DNA of 64,000 nucleotides from JAENVU01 sp963801105 (GTDB taxonomy: Bacteria; Actinomycetota; Acidimicrobiia; IMCC26256; JAENVU01), in contig CAWDDH010000003.1 in assembly GCA_963801105.1 (NCBI GenBank), forward strand, positions 3,410,001-3,474,000. Direction: 5' to 3'. The notes under the pieces are model-generated. The model was not told where the DNA came from and made no database searches. It saw nothing but the letters and a program-made list of their open reading frames with translations. The translations under genes and the position numbers were made by a program. Positions 1-8,396 of this stretch are shown in pieces; position 1 is the first letter of the stretch, and each line of letters starts with the position of its first letter.

Positions 1-222
1 CGCGAGGACCTCCCGGAAGGAATCGCGGTCCGAGAGCGGGATGTGCTCGACGGCCCGCATGGCGTCGAGGTTCTCGGTCATCGAGACCGGGAGGCCGGCG
101 GCGCGCAACTCGTGGACGAAGCCCTGGAGCACGTCGAGCATCACGCCCGACCCGACCCCGGAGGGGATCTCGACCTGGTTGCGCGTCATGGCGTCCGCCA
201 GCTTCGCGAAGTGGAGGCCCAA
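1..222 (-). CDS. CoxE/VWA-like protein, N-terminal part (runs off window)
   Basis: The first 74 codons are visible; the rest lies beyond base 1. The N-terminal pattern LQGFVHELRAAGLPVS followed by a conserved TEN-LDAMRAV stretch resembles the start of CoxE-like proteins with a von Willebrand factor A domain. These are usually encoded directly after a MoxR-type ATPase, and that is the case here. The proposed TTG start at 222 lies 4 nt after the moxR stop and has GGGGA about 7 nt upstream; an in-frame ATG at 189 is the alternative. The predicted role, with MoxR, is chaperone-like remodelling or metal insertion into a partner that is not visible. The family call rests on a short segment plus context. 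Confidence 0.6.
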   Translation of the reverse strand, partial: MGLHFAKLADAMTRNQVEIPSGVGSGVMLDVLQGFVHELRAAGLPVSMTENLDAMRAVEHIPLSDRDSFREVLA

Positions 223-226
223 GGGT

Positions 227-1111
227 TCATCCCCGCGTCGGCGAGGTCGTGTCGACGAGCTCCTTGCGGGCCTTGGCAATGTCGGTCTGGTACTTCAGCA
301 GCACGTGCAGCGTCTCACCGATCACCTGCGGGTCGATCGAGCCATGGCCGAGGTAGAGCAGGGTGCGGGCCCAGTCGATGGTCTCCGAGATCGAGGGCGC
401 CTTCTTGATGTCGAGCGCCCGGATCGAGCGCACGACCTGCGCGATCTGCTCCGCGAGCTCCTCGTCGATCTCGGGCACCCGCACCCGGACGATCTCCTTC
501 TCGCGCTCGAGCTCCGGGTAGTCGATGTGCAGATACAGGCACCGACGCTTGAGTGCCTCGGAGAGCTCCCGCGTGTTGTTCGACGTGAGCAGCACGATCG
601 GCCGCTGCCGGCCGACGATGGTGCCGAGCTCCGGGATCGAGACCTGGAAGTCCGAGAGCACCTCGAGCAGCAACGCCTCGGTCTCGATCTCCACCCGGTC
701 GACCTCGTCGATCAGCAGCACGATCGGCTCCTCGGAGCGGATCGCCTCGAGCAACGGTCGGGTGAGCAAGAACGACTCGGAGAAGATGTCCGACTCGACC
801 GTGGCCCAGTCGGTCTCGTGCTCGCGGTCGGCCTGGATCCGCAGGAGCTGCTTCTTGTAGTTCCACTCGTACAGCGCCTTGGACTCGTCCAGGCCCTCGT
901 AGCACTGGAGCCGGATCAGCCGGGACCCGGTGATGGCCGCGACCGCCTTGGCGAGCTCGGTCTTGCCCACACCCGCGGGGCCCTCGACCAGGACCGGCTT
1001 CTCGAGCCGGTCGGCGAGGTACACGACGCCGGCGATGCCGGGGTCGGCGAGGTAATCGACCGTCCGGAGGCGTTCCACGACCTCCTGCACGGAACCGAAG
1101 CGCTCTGCCAC
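227..1111 (-). CDS. MoxR-family AAA+ ATPase
   Basis: A 294-residue protein of typical MoxR length. The Walker A motif GPAGVGKT is at residues 44-51 and a Walker B LLIDE at about 132-136, followed by the sensor region containing TSNNTRELSEALKRRCL. MoxR ATPases pair with VWA proteins to remodel or mature other proteins, for example cofactor insertion in carbon monoxide dehydrogenase-like enzymes. The GTG start at 1111 overlaps the proA stop by one base (TAGTG), so it is probably translated from the same message. The downstream neighbour is CoxE/VWA-like, supporting a MoxR-VWA pair. No substrate gene is visible. Confidence 0.88.
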   Translation of the reverse strand: MAERFGSVQEVVERLRTVDYLADPGIAGVVYLADRLEKPVLVEGPAGVGKTELAKAVAAITGSRLIRLQCYEGLDESKALYEWNYKKQLLRIQADREHETDWATVESDIFSESFLLTRPLLEAIRSEEPIVLLIDEVDRVEIETEALLLEVLSDFQVSIPELGTIVGRQRPIVLLTSNNTRELSEALKRRCLYLHIDYPELEREKEIVRVRVPEIDEELAEQIAQVVRSIRALDIKKAPSISETIDWARTLLYLGHGSIDPQVIGETLHVLLKYQTDIAKARKELVDTTSPTRG

Positions 1112-2358
1112 TATCCCCTCACCTGTCCTTCTCCCCAGACCACGTACTTCGCGGTCGTCAACTGCCGGAGCCCGAGCGGGCCCCGTGCGTGGAGCTTCTG
1201 CGTCGAGATCCCGATCTCGGCGCCGAACCCGAACTGCTCACCGTCGGTGAAGCGCGTCGAGGCGTTCACCACGACCGCGGCCGAATCCACCTCGCGCGTG
1301 AACCGGCGGGCGGCGTCGAGGTCGGTCGTCAGGATGGCTTCGGTGTGCCCGCTCGAGTACCGGTTCACGTGGTCGATCGCCTCGTCCAGCGACGCGACCG
1401 TGCCGACGCTCATCTTGAGTCCGAGGAACTCGGTGGCGAAGTCCTCGGCGGTGGCCGCGCCCATTCCGGGGATCCGGGCGCGTGCGCCGGGGTCGCCCAC
1501 GAGCTCCACTCCTTCGGCCTCGAGCGCGTCGCACACGCGGGGCAGGAACTCGTCGGCCACCGACTCGTGGACGAGCAGCGTCTCGGCCGCGTTGCACACG
1601 CTCGGTCGCTGCGTCTTCGCGTTGACGACGATGTCGAGCGCCTGGCCGAGGTCGGCCGAGGCGTCGACGTAGACCTGGCAGTTGCCGTCACCGTCGATGA
1701 TCACGGGGACCGTCGCGTGCTCCCGGATCGAAGCGATCAGCTCGGGACCGCCGCGCGGGATCAGACAGTCCACCGACTCGGTGAGCCGCATGACGCCGAC
1801 AGCCGTCTCGTGCGAGGCGTCTTCGACCATCACCAGCGAATCGCTCGGGAGCCCCGCCTTGGCGAAGCCGGCGCGCAGGACGGTGGCGATCGCGATGTTC
1901 GAGCGCAGCGCGGTGCCGCTCCCGCGGAGCAGTGCGGCATTGCCGGCCTTCACGCAGAGGCCGGCGGCGTCGGAGGTGACGTTCGGACGGTTCTCGTAGA
2001 TGATCGCGATCACGCCGAGCGGGACCCGGACCGACTGGATCTCGAGGCCGTTGGGCCGGACCCAGCCGTCGACGATCTCGCCGACCGGGTCGGGCAGGGA
2101 CGCCACACCCCGCAGCCCCTCCGCCATCGCCTCGATGCGCCCCGTGTCGAGCCGCAGGCGATCCAGCGGACCCGCCTCCAGGCCGGCCGCGGCGGCGCGC
2201 TCGAGGTCATCGGCGTTCGCGGCGAGGATCTCGCTCGCGCCCTCTACGAGCAGGTCGGCGGCGGCCAGCAGTCCGGCGTCCTTGGCCGCGGTGCTCGTGC
2301 GTGCCAGCACCCGTGACGCCGCCTTGGCGCGTCGACCGAGTTCGGCTGCAGCGGACAT
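1111..2358 (-). CDS. proA: Glutamate-5-semialdehyde dehydrogenase (gamma-glutamyl phosphate reductase)
   Basis: ProA reduces gamma-glutamyl phosphate to glutamate-5-semialdehyde with NADPH, the second step of proline synthesis. The ATG at 2358 gives 415 residues, the usual family length. The open frame extends upstream to 2622, but that extension reads through a hairpin and has no family similarity, so I did not use it. The catalytic cysteine lies in RPSVCNAAET (about Cys255) and the ENRPNVTSDAAGLC segment is typical. ProB lies 269 nt upstream on the same strand, so both proline enzymes are together. The stop overlaps the moxR start by one base. Confidence 0.96.
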   Translation of the reverse strand: MSAAAELGRRAKAASRVLARTSTAAKDAGLLAAADLLVEGASEILAANADDLERAAAAGLEAGPLDRLRLDTGRIEAMAEGLRGVASLPDPVGEIVDGWVRPNGLEIQSVRVPLGVIAIIYENRPNVTSDAAGLCVKAGNAALLRGSGTALRSNIAIATVLRAGFAKAGLPSDSLVMVEDASHETAVGVMRLTESVDCLIPRGGPELIASIREHATVPVIIDGDGNCQVYVDASADLGQALDIVVNAKTQRPSVCNAAETLLVHESVADEFLPRVCDALEAEGVELVGDPGARARIPGMGAATAEDFATEFLGLKMSVGTVASLDEAIDHVNRYSSGHTEAILTTDLDAARRFTREVDSAAVVVNASTRFTDGEQFGFGAEIGISTQKLHARGPLGLRQLTTAKYVVWGEGQVRG

Positions 2359-2454
2359 CGCCGGAGCATAACGGTCGCTGTCGCACGCCAATCCTGGGGT
2401 TTGCGCCACCCACGAACCCGTCCGGGCGGCTCGGGTGTGACGGGAAGAACGAAC

Positions 2455-2484
2455 GGGGGGCCGCAGGATGTCCTGCGGCCCCCC
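2455..2484 (-). terminator. Strong GC hairpin between proB and proA
   Basis: A perfect inverted repeat: a 13-bp stem (GGGGGGCCGCAGG pairing with CCTGCGGCCCCCC) with a 4-nt loop. It sits in the 269-nt gap between the proB stop and the proA start. On the minus strand it is followed by a moderately T-rich stretch rather than a clean T-run. It could be a terminator or attenuator after proB, or an mRNA-stability element. The hairpin is seen directly; the function is inferred. Confidence 0.6.
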
Positions 2485-2627
2485 GTCTCCTCGTCCGCCG
2501 TGGGCCCGGGCACTCGGCTCGGGCCCTCCCCCCGTTCCGGCGGGCGAGCAACGGGCGTCAGTGTGACCCGAGACACAGACCCGATGCAAGCGTTCGTCCG
2601 AATTTTCTCCGGGCCCGCGCACCCCGG

Positions 2628-3713
2628 TCAGGTCAGCACCACGAGATCGTCCCGGTGGATCACCTCGGTCGGCAGTCCGGGCGCGAGATCGGCCGATCGG
2701 CGACCTGCCATGGCCCGGACGGTCGGCGCATCGACCCGCACCAGGCCCTTCGCGAACACCCGGCCGGACCCGTCCACGACCTCGACGGCATCATCGGCGT
2801 CGAACCCGCCCTCGACGCCCCGCACGCCCGCCGGCAGCAGAGACCGCCCGTGGGAGACGAGCGCCTCACGGGCGCCGTCGTCGACGACGACGCGCCCCGA
2901 CGCGGCGACGGCGAATGCGATCCAGAGCTTGCGGCTCGAGAGGCGCTCCCGGTGCGGCATCACGACGGTGCCGACCGGCGCGCCGTCGATCGCGGCACAG
3001 ACGACGTCGGGGGCACCGGCGGCGGCGATCACGGCCCGGGCCCCGCTCCACGACGCGATGCGGGCCGCGGCGAGCTTGGTGGCCATGCCGCCGCTCCCCC
3101 GCGCCGATCCGGCGCCGCCGACTGCGGCATCGAGCGCCTCGTCGACCGCGGCGATCTCCTCGATCAGCGAGGCGCTGTCGTCGAGCCGTGGATCTGCGGT
3201 GAACAGGCCCTCGGTGTCGGTGAGCAGGACAAGCACGTCCGCACCGATGAGATTCGCGACGAGCGCGGCGATCCGGTCGTTGTCCCCGAAGCGGATTTCG
3301 TCGTCGGCAACGGTGTCGTTCTCGTTCACCACCGGGACCACTCCGAGCTCCAGCAGCCGCGCGAACGTCTCGCGCGCGTGCAGGTACTGGGTGCGGTGCA
3401 GGAAGTCGTAGGGAGTCAGCAGGACCTGGCCCGCCACCACACCGTGCTCCCCGAAGCGGGCGTTCATCCGCTCCATGAGGCGGGGCTGGCCGACCGCGGC
3501 GATCGCCTGGAGCGTGCCGATATCGGTCGGCCGCTCGGTGAGCGACAGCGCGGGCATCCCCGCGGCGATCGCGCCCGAGCACACGACCGTGACCGAATGT
3601 CCGGCGCGCCGGGCGGCGACCAGCTCCTCGCACAGCTTCGCCAGCACCGCTTCGTCGAGCTCACCCAGCGCGTTCGTGATCGACGAGGTCCCGATCTTGA
3701 CGACGGCACGCAT
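2628..3713 (-). CDS. proB: Glutamate 5-kinase with PUA domain
   Basis: ProB phosphorylates glutamate, the first and feedback-controlled step of proline synthesis. The 361-residue protein starts with the amino-acid-kinase signature VVKIGTSSIT and contains the VNENDTV and GTGGMATK-like segment (here GSGGMATKLAAA). It ends with a PUA domain from about residue 270, as in full-length ProB. The ATG at 3713 overlaps the obg stop (ATGA), indicating coupled translation from the ribosomal-protein/Obg operon. The order rplU-rpmA-obg-proB is common in actinobacteria. ProA follows after a hairpin-containing gap. Confidence 0.96.
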   Translation of the reverse strand: MRAVVKIGTSSITNALGELDEAVLAKLCEELVAARRAGHSVTVVCSGAIAAGMPALSLTERPTDIGTLQAIAAVGQPRLMERMNARFGEHGVVAGQVLLTPYDFLHRTQYLHARETFARLLELGVVPVVNENDTVADDEIRFGDNDRIAALVANLIGADVLVLLTDTEGLFTADPRLDDSASLIEEIAAVDEALDAAVGGAGSARGSGGMATKLAAARIASWSGARAVIAAAGAPDVVCAAIDGAPVGTVVMPHRERLSSRKLWIAFAVAASGRVVVDDGAREALVSHGRSLLPAGVRGVEGGFDADDAVEVVDGSGRVFAKGLVRVDAPTVRAMAGRRSADLAPGLPTEVIHRDDLVVLT

Positions 3714-4945
3714 CAGAGGCCCTCGACGTATTCGAGCTCGACGTCACCAATCCGCACGACATCACCCTCGCGCGCGCCGGCCCGCGCGAGCGCGCGTTCC
3801 ACGCCCATCTTCCGGAACCGCTGGTGGACGTACTCGATCGCCTCGAGGTTGGTGAGGTCGGCCATGGCCACCACCCGCAGGGCGGCGCGACCGTGCAGTC
3901 GGTAGGCGCCGTCGTCGTCGCGCGTGATCGAGAACCCCTCCTCGGTCGGGCGGTAGACCACGTAGCTCTCCGTCTCGGGCTCGGTGGCGCGCGCCTCGTC
4001 GACGAGCGTGCCGATCCGACCGAGGAGCTCGTCGAGGCCCTGATGAACGACCGCCGAGACGGTCATCCCGTCGTACGGGAACTGCGCCACGTCGGCCTTG
4101 GCGCCGACGACGATCCGGGGCCGCTCGAGCAGGTCGGGCCGGTACCGGCCCAGCTCGTCGAGCAGGATCCGCTCCTGCTCGTCGGGAGGGCGGCCATCCA
4201 TCGGGGCGAGGTCGAGCAGCACGACCAGCACGCGGGTCCGCTCGACGTGCCGGAGGAACTGATGGCCGAGCCCACGCCCCTCGGCCGCACCCTCGATGAG
4301 GCCGGGGATGTCGGCCAGCACGAACTCGTGGTCCTGGAACCGCACGACGCCGAGGTTCGGTACGAGCGTCGTGAACGGGTAGTTGGCGATCTTGGGCTTC
4401 GCGGCGCTCACCGCCGCGATCAGGGTCGACTTGCCGCAGTTCGGGAATCCCACGAGCGCGGCATCGGCCATGAGCCGCAGCTCGAGGCGCAGCCAGCGCT
4501 CCTCGCCGTACTCGCCCTGCTCGGCGAAGGACGGCGCCCGGCGCGCGTTGGTCAGGAACCGCTGATTGCCGCGACCACCACGACCACCGCGGGCGGCGAG
4601 CCACCGGTCGCCGTGGTGGACGAGGTCGGCAAGGGTCTCGTCCGTCTTGGCGTGGCGCACGGTCGTGCCCTCCGGCACGGCGACGACGAGGTCCTCACCG
4701 TTGGCGCCGTGGCGCTGGTTGCCCGAGCCGTGGGTCCCCGATGTGGCCCGACGGTGGGGATGGTCACGGAACGCGAGGAGCGACGCGACGTTGCGGTCGG
4801 CCTGGAGCCAGACGTCGCCGCCCGTGCCGCCGTCGCCGCCGTCGGGTCCACCCTTGGGCGTGTGCGACTCACGTCGGAACGACATGCAGCCCGCGCCGCC
4901 GTCGCCGCCACGGACGTTGAGCTGGGCCTCGTCGACGAAATTCAT
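3713..4945 (-). CDS. obgE: Obg GTPase (ribosome assembly/stress)
   Basis: A 410-residue Obg protein. The glycine-rich Obg fold comes first (residues 1-158, with GGDGGAGC and GGDGGTGGD repeats). The GTPase domain follows, with G1 GFPNCGKS at about 166-173 and DIPGLIEGA as switch II. The C-terminal OCT domain, about residues 330-410, includes the EGFSITRDDDG segment. Obg binds the 50S subunit and links ribosome maturation to nutrient and stress state. The ATG at 4945 has a strong GGAGGAG upstream. It follows rpmA and overlaps proB by one base. Confidence 0.96.
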   Translation of the reverse strand: MNFVDEAQLNVRGGDGGAGCMSFRRESHTPKGGPDGGDGGTGGDVWLQADRNVASLLAFRDHPHRRATSGTHGSGNQRHGANGEDLVVAVPEGTTVRHAKTDETLADLVHHGDRWLAARGGRGGRGNQRFLTNARRAPSFAEQGEYGEERWLRLELRLMADAALVGFPNCGKSTLIAAVSAAKPKIANYPFTTLVPNLGVVRFQDHEFVLADIPGLIEGAAEGRGLGHQFLRHVERTRVLVVLLDLAPMDGRPPDEQERILLDELGRYRPDLLERPRIVVGAKADVAQFPYDGMTVSAVVHQGLDELLGRIGTLVDEARATEPETESYVVYRPTEEGFSITRDDDGAYRLHGRAALRVVAMADLTNLEAIEYVHQRFRKMGVERALARAGAREGDVVRIGDVELEYVEGL

Positions 4946-5032
4946 CCTGTCGGCTCCTCCGGCATGTCGGCACCTCCGCTCGACGCCGGGGCACCTGCGA
5001 GTCGGGGCGCGACCCCTTGCTCGCTCGGAGTG

Positions 5033-5284
5033 CTAGCCGGGGACGATGTCGACGAGCTTGCGGCCGCGCCGCTGCCCGAACTTCACGACACCGTCCGCGG
5101 TCGCGAACAGGGTGTCGTCGCCACCGCGGCCGACGTTCTCACCCGGGTGGAAACGCGTCCCGCGCTGGCGGACGATGATCGTGCCGGCCGTGACCTCGGT
5201 GCCGCTGTACACCTTGACACCGAGCCGCTGGGCGGAGGAGTCGCGACCGTTGCGGGAGGACGCAGCGCCCTTCTTCTTCGACAT
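5033..5284 (-). CDS. rpmA: 50S ribosomal protein L27
   Basis: An 83-residue protein with the diagnostic N-terminus MSKKKGAASSRNGRDSSAQR and the later RQRGTRFHPGENVGRGGDDT motif of bacterial L27. L27 reaches toward the peptidyl-transferase centre. The N-terminus begins directly with the mature-type sequence, so the processed extension of Firmicutes is absent. It lies 3 nt after the rplU stop and 87 nt before obg, forming the standard L21-L27-Obg operon. Confidence 0.97.
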   Translation of the reverse strand: MSKKKGAASSRNGRDSSAQRLGVKVYSGTEVTAGTIIVRQRGTRFHPGENVGRGGDDTLFATADGVVKFGQRRGRKLVDIVPG

Positions 5285-5287
5285 GGC

Positions 5288-5596
5288 TCAGCCCTTCGTG
5301 ATCGCGGTGATCTCGATCGTCGTGTAGTGCTGGCGGTGTCCCCACCGCCGGCGGTTGTTCGACTTCGGCTTGTAGAGGAAGCCGTCGATCTTCGGGCCCT
5401 TCGCCTCGCCGACGACCTTTGCCGTCACCGAGGCGCCGCCCAGCTCACCCGGGGTCGAGAGGACCGTCGAGCCGTCGACGAGCAGCACGGGTCGCAGATC
5501 GACCTCGCCCTCGTCGATGCCGAGCCGCTCGACGTCGAGCTGCTGGCCCGTCTCGACCTTGTATTGCTTACCGCCGGTGGCGATGACTGCGTACAT
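5288..5596 (-). CDS. rplU: 50S ribosomal protein L21
   Basis: A 102-residue L21 beginning MYAVIATGGKQYKVETGQQ and ending with the NNRRRWGHRQHYTTIEI segment typical of the family. The open frame extends 29 codons further upstream, but the ATG at 5596 gives the canonical N-terminus and length, so it was chosen. L21 binds 23S rRNA during early 50S assembly. The gene sits 46 nt after the RNase E/G stop and 3 nt before rpmA. The short gap leaves little room for an L21 leader. Confidence 0.96.
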   Translation of the reverse strand: MYAVIATGGKQYKVETGQQLDVERLGIDEGEVDLRPVLLVDGSTVLSTPGELGGASVTAKVVGEAKGPKIDGFLYKPKSNNRRRWGHRQHYTTIEITAITKG

Positions 5597-5642
5597 GGCG
5601 CGTGGGAACCTCGGGAGAAAACGGCGGGAGAACCGTCGGACT

Positions 5643-7649
5643 CTACAGCATGGTCTCGTCGACCACGAAACCACGGCCGCCACAGACCGCGCAGGTCTCC
5701 GAGAACGCCTCCACGAGACCCTCGGAGATGCGCTTCCGGGTCATCTCCACCAGCCCCAAGTCGGAGATGTCGAAGACCTGCGTCCGCGTCTTGTCCCGGG
5801 CCAGGGCCTCCCGGAGGCCCTTCACCACGGCCTCGCGGTTCTTCTTGATCTCCATGTCGATGAAGTCGATCACGATGATCCCGCCGATGTCGCGCAGCCG
5901 CAGTTGCCGGGCGACCTCGTCGGCGGCCTCGAGGTTGTTCTGGAACACCGTCTCCTCGAGGTTCGACTTGCCCACGTTCTTGCCGGTGTTCACGTCGATG
6001 ACCGTGAGGGCCTCGGTGCGCTCGATGATCAGCGAGCCGCCCGACGGCAGCCAGACCTTGCGGTCCAGTGCCTTGTGCAGCTGCTCGTGGACGTGGAACC
6101 GCTCGAACACCGGCAGCGCCGGCTCGTCGTAGCGCTCGACCCGCTCGGAGAGCTCGGGGGCGATCGCGTCCACGTAGGCCTTGACCTCGGCGAACAGGTC
6201 GGCGTCGTCGATCACGACCGACCGGTACTCCTTCGTGAACTCCTCGCGGATGACACGTACGACGAGCGGTGGCTCACGGTAGAGCAGCGTCCCCGCCTTC
6301 GAGCGCGCGGCCAGCGAGGAGATCTGCTGCCACTGGTCCTTCAGCCGGGCGAGGTCGCGCGCGAGCTCCTCCGCGGTCGCACCTTCGGCCGCAGTGCGCA
6401 CGATGAGGCCGGCGTCGTCGGGACGGATCCCCTCGAGCACCTTCCGCAGCCGCTTGCGCTCGTCGTCGGGAAGGCGCTTGGAGATGCCGTAGGTCGTCGG
6501 CTGGTTCGGCACCATCACCACGAAGCGGCCGGCGAGGCTGACGTCCTGGGTCAGGCGCGCGCCCTTGGCCCCGATCGGGTTCTTCGTGACCTGCACGAGG
6601 ATCGGCTGGCCGTTCTTCAGCACCTTCTCGATCTTGGGCGCGCCCCCGACGCCGTCCTCGAGGTCCGACGCGTCGAACTGCACGTCGCGCTGGTAGATCA
6701 CGCCGTTCTTGGGAGTGCCGATGTCGACGAACGCGGCCTCCATGCCCGGCAGCACGTTCTGGACCTTGCCGAGGTAGATGTTGCCGTCGATCGACGTGGC
6801 ACCGTCCTCGGGACGGCTGACGTAGTGCTCCACGAGCGACCGACCCTCGAGGACGCCCATCTGGATGGTGCCGTCCGCGCCGACGTGGACGACCATCTGG
6901 TACCGGCCGGTCGGACGACCCTTGCGGGTCCGGCCCCGCCGCCGCTCGAGCGTCTCCTCGTCCAGCTCGTCGAGCACGGAGGTGTCGTCGTCGGGGATCC
7001 CGCTGGTGACGACGGTCCCTCCACCGCCTCCACCGCCTCGCCCGCCTCCACCGCCCGAGCGTGACCGACCGCGGCCCCCGCGACGGCGCCGCTTGCGCGG
7101 CTCACCCGCCCCGTTGCCCGACCCGCCGGAGGCAGCGCCACGGCTGCCCGAGTCCGACTCGACCGCGGGCGCGGGCCGCGTGTCGCCGATCCGCGGCTTG
7201 GCCACCGACCCCGGGTCGGGCGTCGCCAGGCCGGCCTCCTCGCGGGCCTCGGCACCGATGTCCTCGGTCGTGAGCCCGCGATCCGCGCCGGCGTGCCGGT
7301 CCCTGCGCGCTCCGCCGTCGGTACGGTCGTCGTCGCGCCCGTCCGCCGGACGTCCGCCACCGCCGGCGCGTCCTTCGCCCGACGCGGAAGCGCCGGCGTT
7401 CCCACCGTTCCCGCCCGATCCGCCCGACGATCCGGAGCGCTTGCGGTTCCGACCGCCGCGCGAGCCGCGCCGACGCGGTCGGGGCACGCCGTCGGGGCGG
7501 GGGCCGGACGCACCGGACCCCTCGCCACCGCCCGGTGGAGCGGTCGCGCCCTCAGGCGCCGCCGCGGCCGCCCGCGGGGCCGGGGGCGGCGCCGTCGGGC
7601 GGGGAAGAGCATCGGAGACCGGGGACGTCTCGCGTGGTTCGTCGGACAT
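5643..7649 (-). CDS. rne: Ribonuclease E/G family endoribonuclease
   Basis: A 668-residue RNase E/G. Residues 1 to about 215 are predicted disordered and rich in Pro, Gly and Arg, with GGGGRGGGGGGG runs and KRRRRGGRGRSR. The conserved catalytic part starts near residue 249. It has an S1-like segment (IYLGKVQNVLPGMEAAFVDIG region), DNase-I-like active-site patterns (LTVIDVNTGKN and IIVIDFIDME), and a C-terminal zinc-link-like CAVCGGRG. It processes rRNA and tRNA and decays mRNA. The extension precedes the catalytic core, as in mycobacterial-type RNase E, unlike the C-terminal scaffold of E. coli. It lies upstream of rplU, the actinobacterial arrangement. Confidence 0.93.
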   Translation of the reverse strand: MSDEPRETSPVSDALPRPTAPPPAPRAAAAAPEGATAPPGGGEGSGASGPRPDGVPRPRRRGSRGGRNRKRSGSSGGSGGNGGNAGASASGEGRAGGGGRPADGRDDDRTDGGARRDRHAGADRGLTTEDIGAEAREEAGLATPDPGSVAKPRIGDTRPAPAVESDSGSRGAASGGSGNGAGEPRKRRRRGGRGRSRSGGGGGRGGGGGGGTVVTSGIPDDDTSVLDELDEETLERRRGRTRKGRPTGRYQMVVHVGADGTIQMGVLEGRSLVEHYVSRPEDGATSIDGNIYLGKVQNVLPGMEAAFVDIGTPKNGVIYQRDVQFDASDLEDGVGGAPKIEKVLKNGQPILVQVTKNPIGAKGARLTQDVSLAGRFVVMVPNQPTTYGISKRLPDDERKRLRKVLEGIRPDDAGLIVRTAAEGATAEELARDLARLKDQWQQISSLAARSKAGTLLYREPPLVVRVIREEFTKEYRSVVIDDADLFAEVKAYVDAIAPELSERVERYDEPALPVFERFHVHEQLHKALDRKVWLPSGGSLIIERTEALTVIDVNTGKNVGKSNLEETVFQNNLEAADEVARQLRLRDIGGIIVIDFIDMEIKKNREAVVKGLREALARDKTRTQVFDISDLGLVEMTRKRISEGLVEAFSETCAVCGGRGFVVDETML

Positions 7650-7661
7650 GCATGCCTTCTC

Positions 7662-8396
7662 TCATGACGCGCGCGCCTCCAGGGCGATGCGCGGGTCGGC
7701 GGTGAGCGGGTCGCACCGCTCACCGCCGCGCTCGATCCACTGACGGGTCCGGCGGACCCGCCCTTCGCGGAGTTCGGGACCCAGCGCCACGACCAGCTCG
7801 GCCGGTCGGACGCTGGTGGGCCGGGTTGCCAGCTCGGCCCCGATCAGGGTGCCGTGCGCGGTCGGGCCGAGCACGGTGATCCGGCGCAGGGCCGGACGGA
7901 TGTCGTCGGAGCTGGTGCGACCCTTGCGCACCCGCTCCATCGGGAGGGTCTCGGCGCGCAGCAGCGCCTCGACCCGGGGCGTCACCGCCGGAGGCCCGGC
8001 GTCGGTCGCGGGCGTGGCGCCCACGACCTCGATCTCCCATTCGACCGCGCTCACGCCCTCCTGCAGCGCAGGGGCGCGGTCGGCCAGCGCGACCGCGCCG
8101 AACACGACGATGCCCGCGGGCAGCGCCACCGCAAGCGCGTCGGGCAGCCCGACGAGGTCGATCTCCTCGGCCAGCTCGAAGTCCAGGTACTCGGCGTCGG
8201 ACTCGTGACCGACGGAGAGGGCGAGCCCGAAGCTGACCTTGGGCCGGGGCGAGAACCCCTGGGTGAACGCGAGCGGCAGGTCGGCGACGCGGAACGCGCG
8301 CTCGAACGCGCGGGCGACGTCGCGGTGCGAGATGAACCTCACCTTGCCGTGCTTGGTGAACGCGATCCGGACCGGGAAGCCGGCGTCGCCCCTCAC
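7662..8396 (-). CDS. TIGR03936/DUF2344 radical-SAM-linked protein
   Basis: A 244-residue protein whose start VRIAFTKHGKVRFISHRDVARAF-like pattern and later FSPRPKVSFGLALSVGHESDAEYLD segment match the TIGR03936 family. That family is almost always encoded beside, or fused to, a TIGR03960-type radical SAM protein. The GTG start at 8396 overlaps the stop of that gene (GTGA), so a longer reading through 8951 is a shadow of the neighbour. The biochemical role is not established; the pair may modify RNA or a cofactor, judging by its steady position next to rne and rplU. It ends 12 nt before rne. Confidence 0.88.
   Translation of the reverse strand: MRGDAGFPVRIAFTKHGKVRFISHRDVARAFERAFRVADLPLAFTQGFSPRPKVSFGLALSVGHESDAEYLDFELAEEIDLVGLPDALAVALPAGIVVFGAVALADRAPALQEGVSAVEWEIEVVGATPATDAGPPAVTPRVEALLRAETLPMERVRKGRTSSDDIRPALRRITVLGPTAHGTLIGAELATRPTSVRPAELVVALGPELREGRVRRTRQWIERGGERCDPLTADPRIALEARAS

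Noticed and set aside
2359..2622. 88-codon N-terminal extension of proA
   Set aside because: It reads through the hairpin and has no ProA similarity; the ATG at 2358 gives the normal length.
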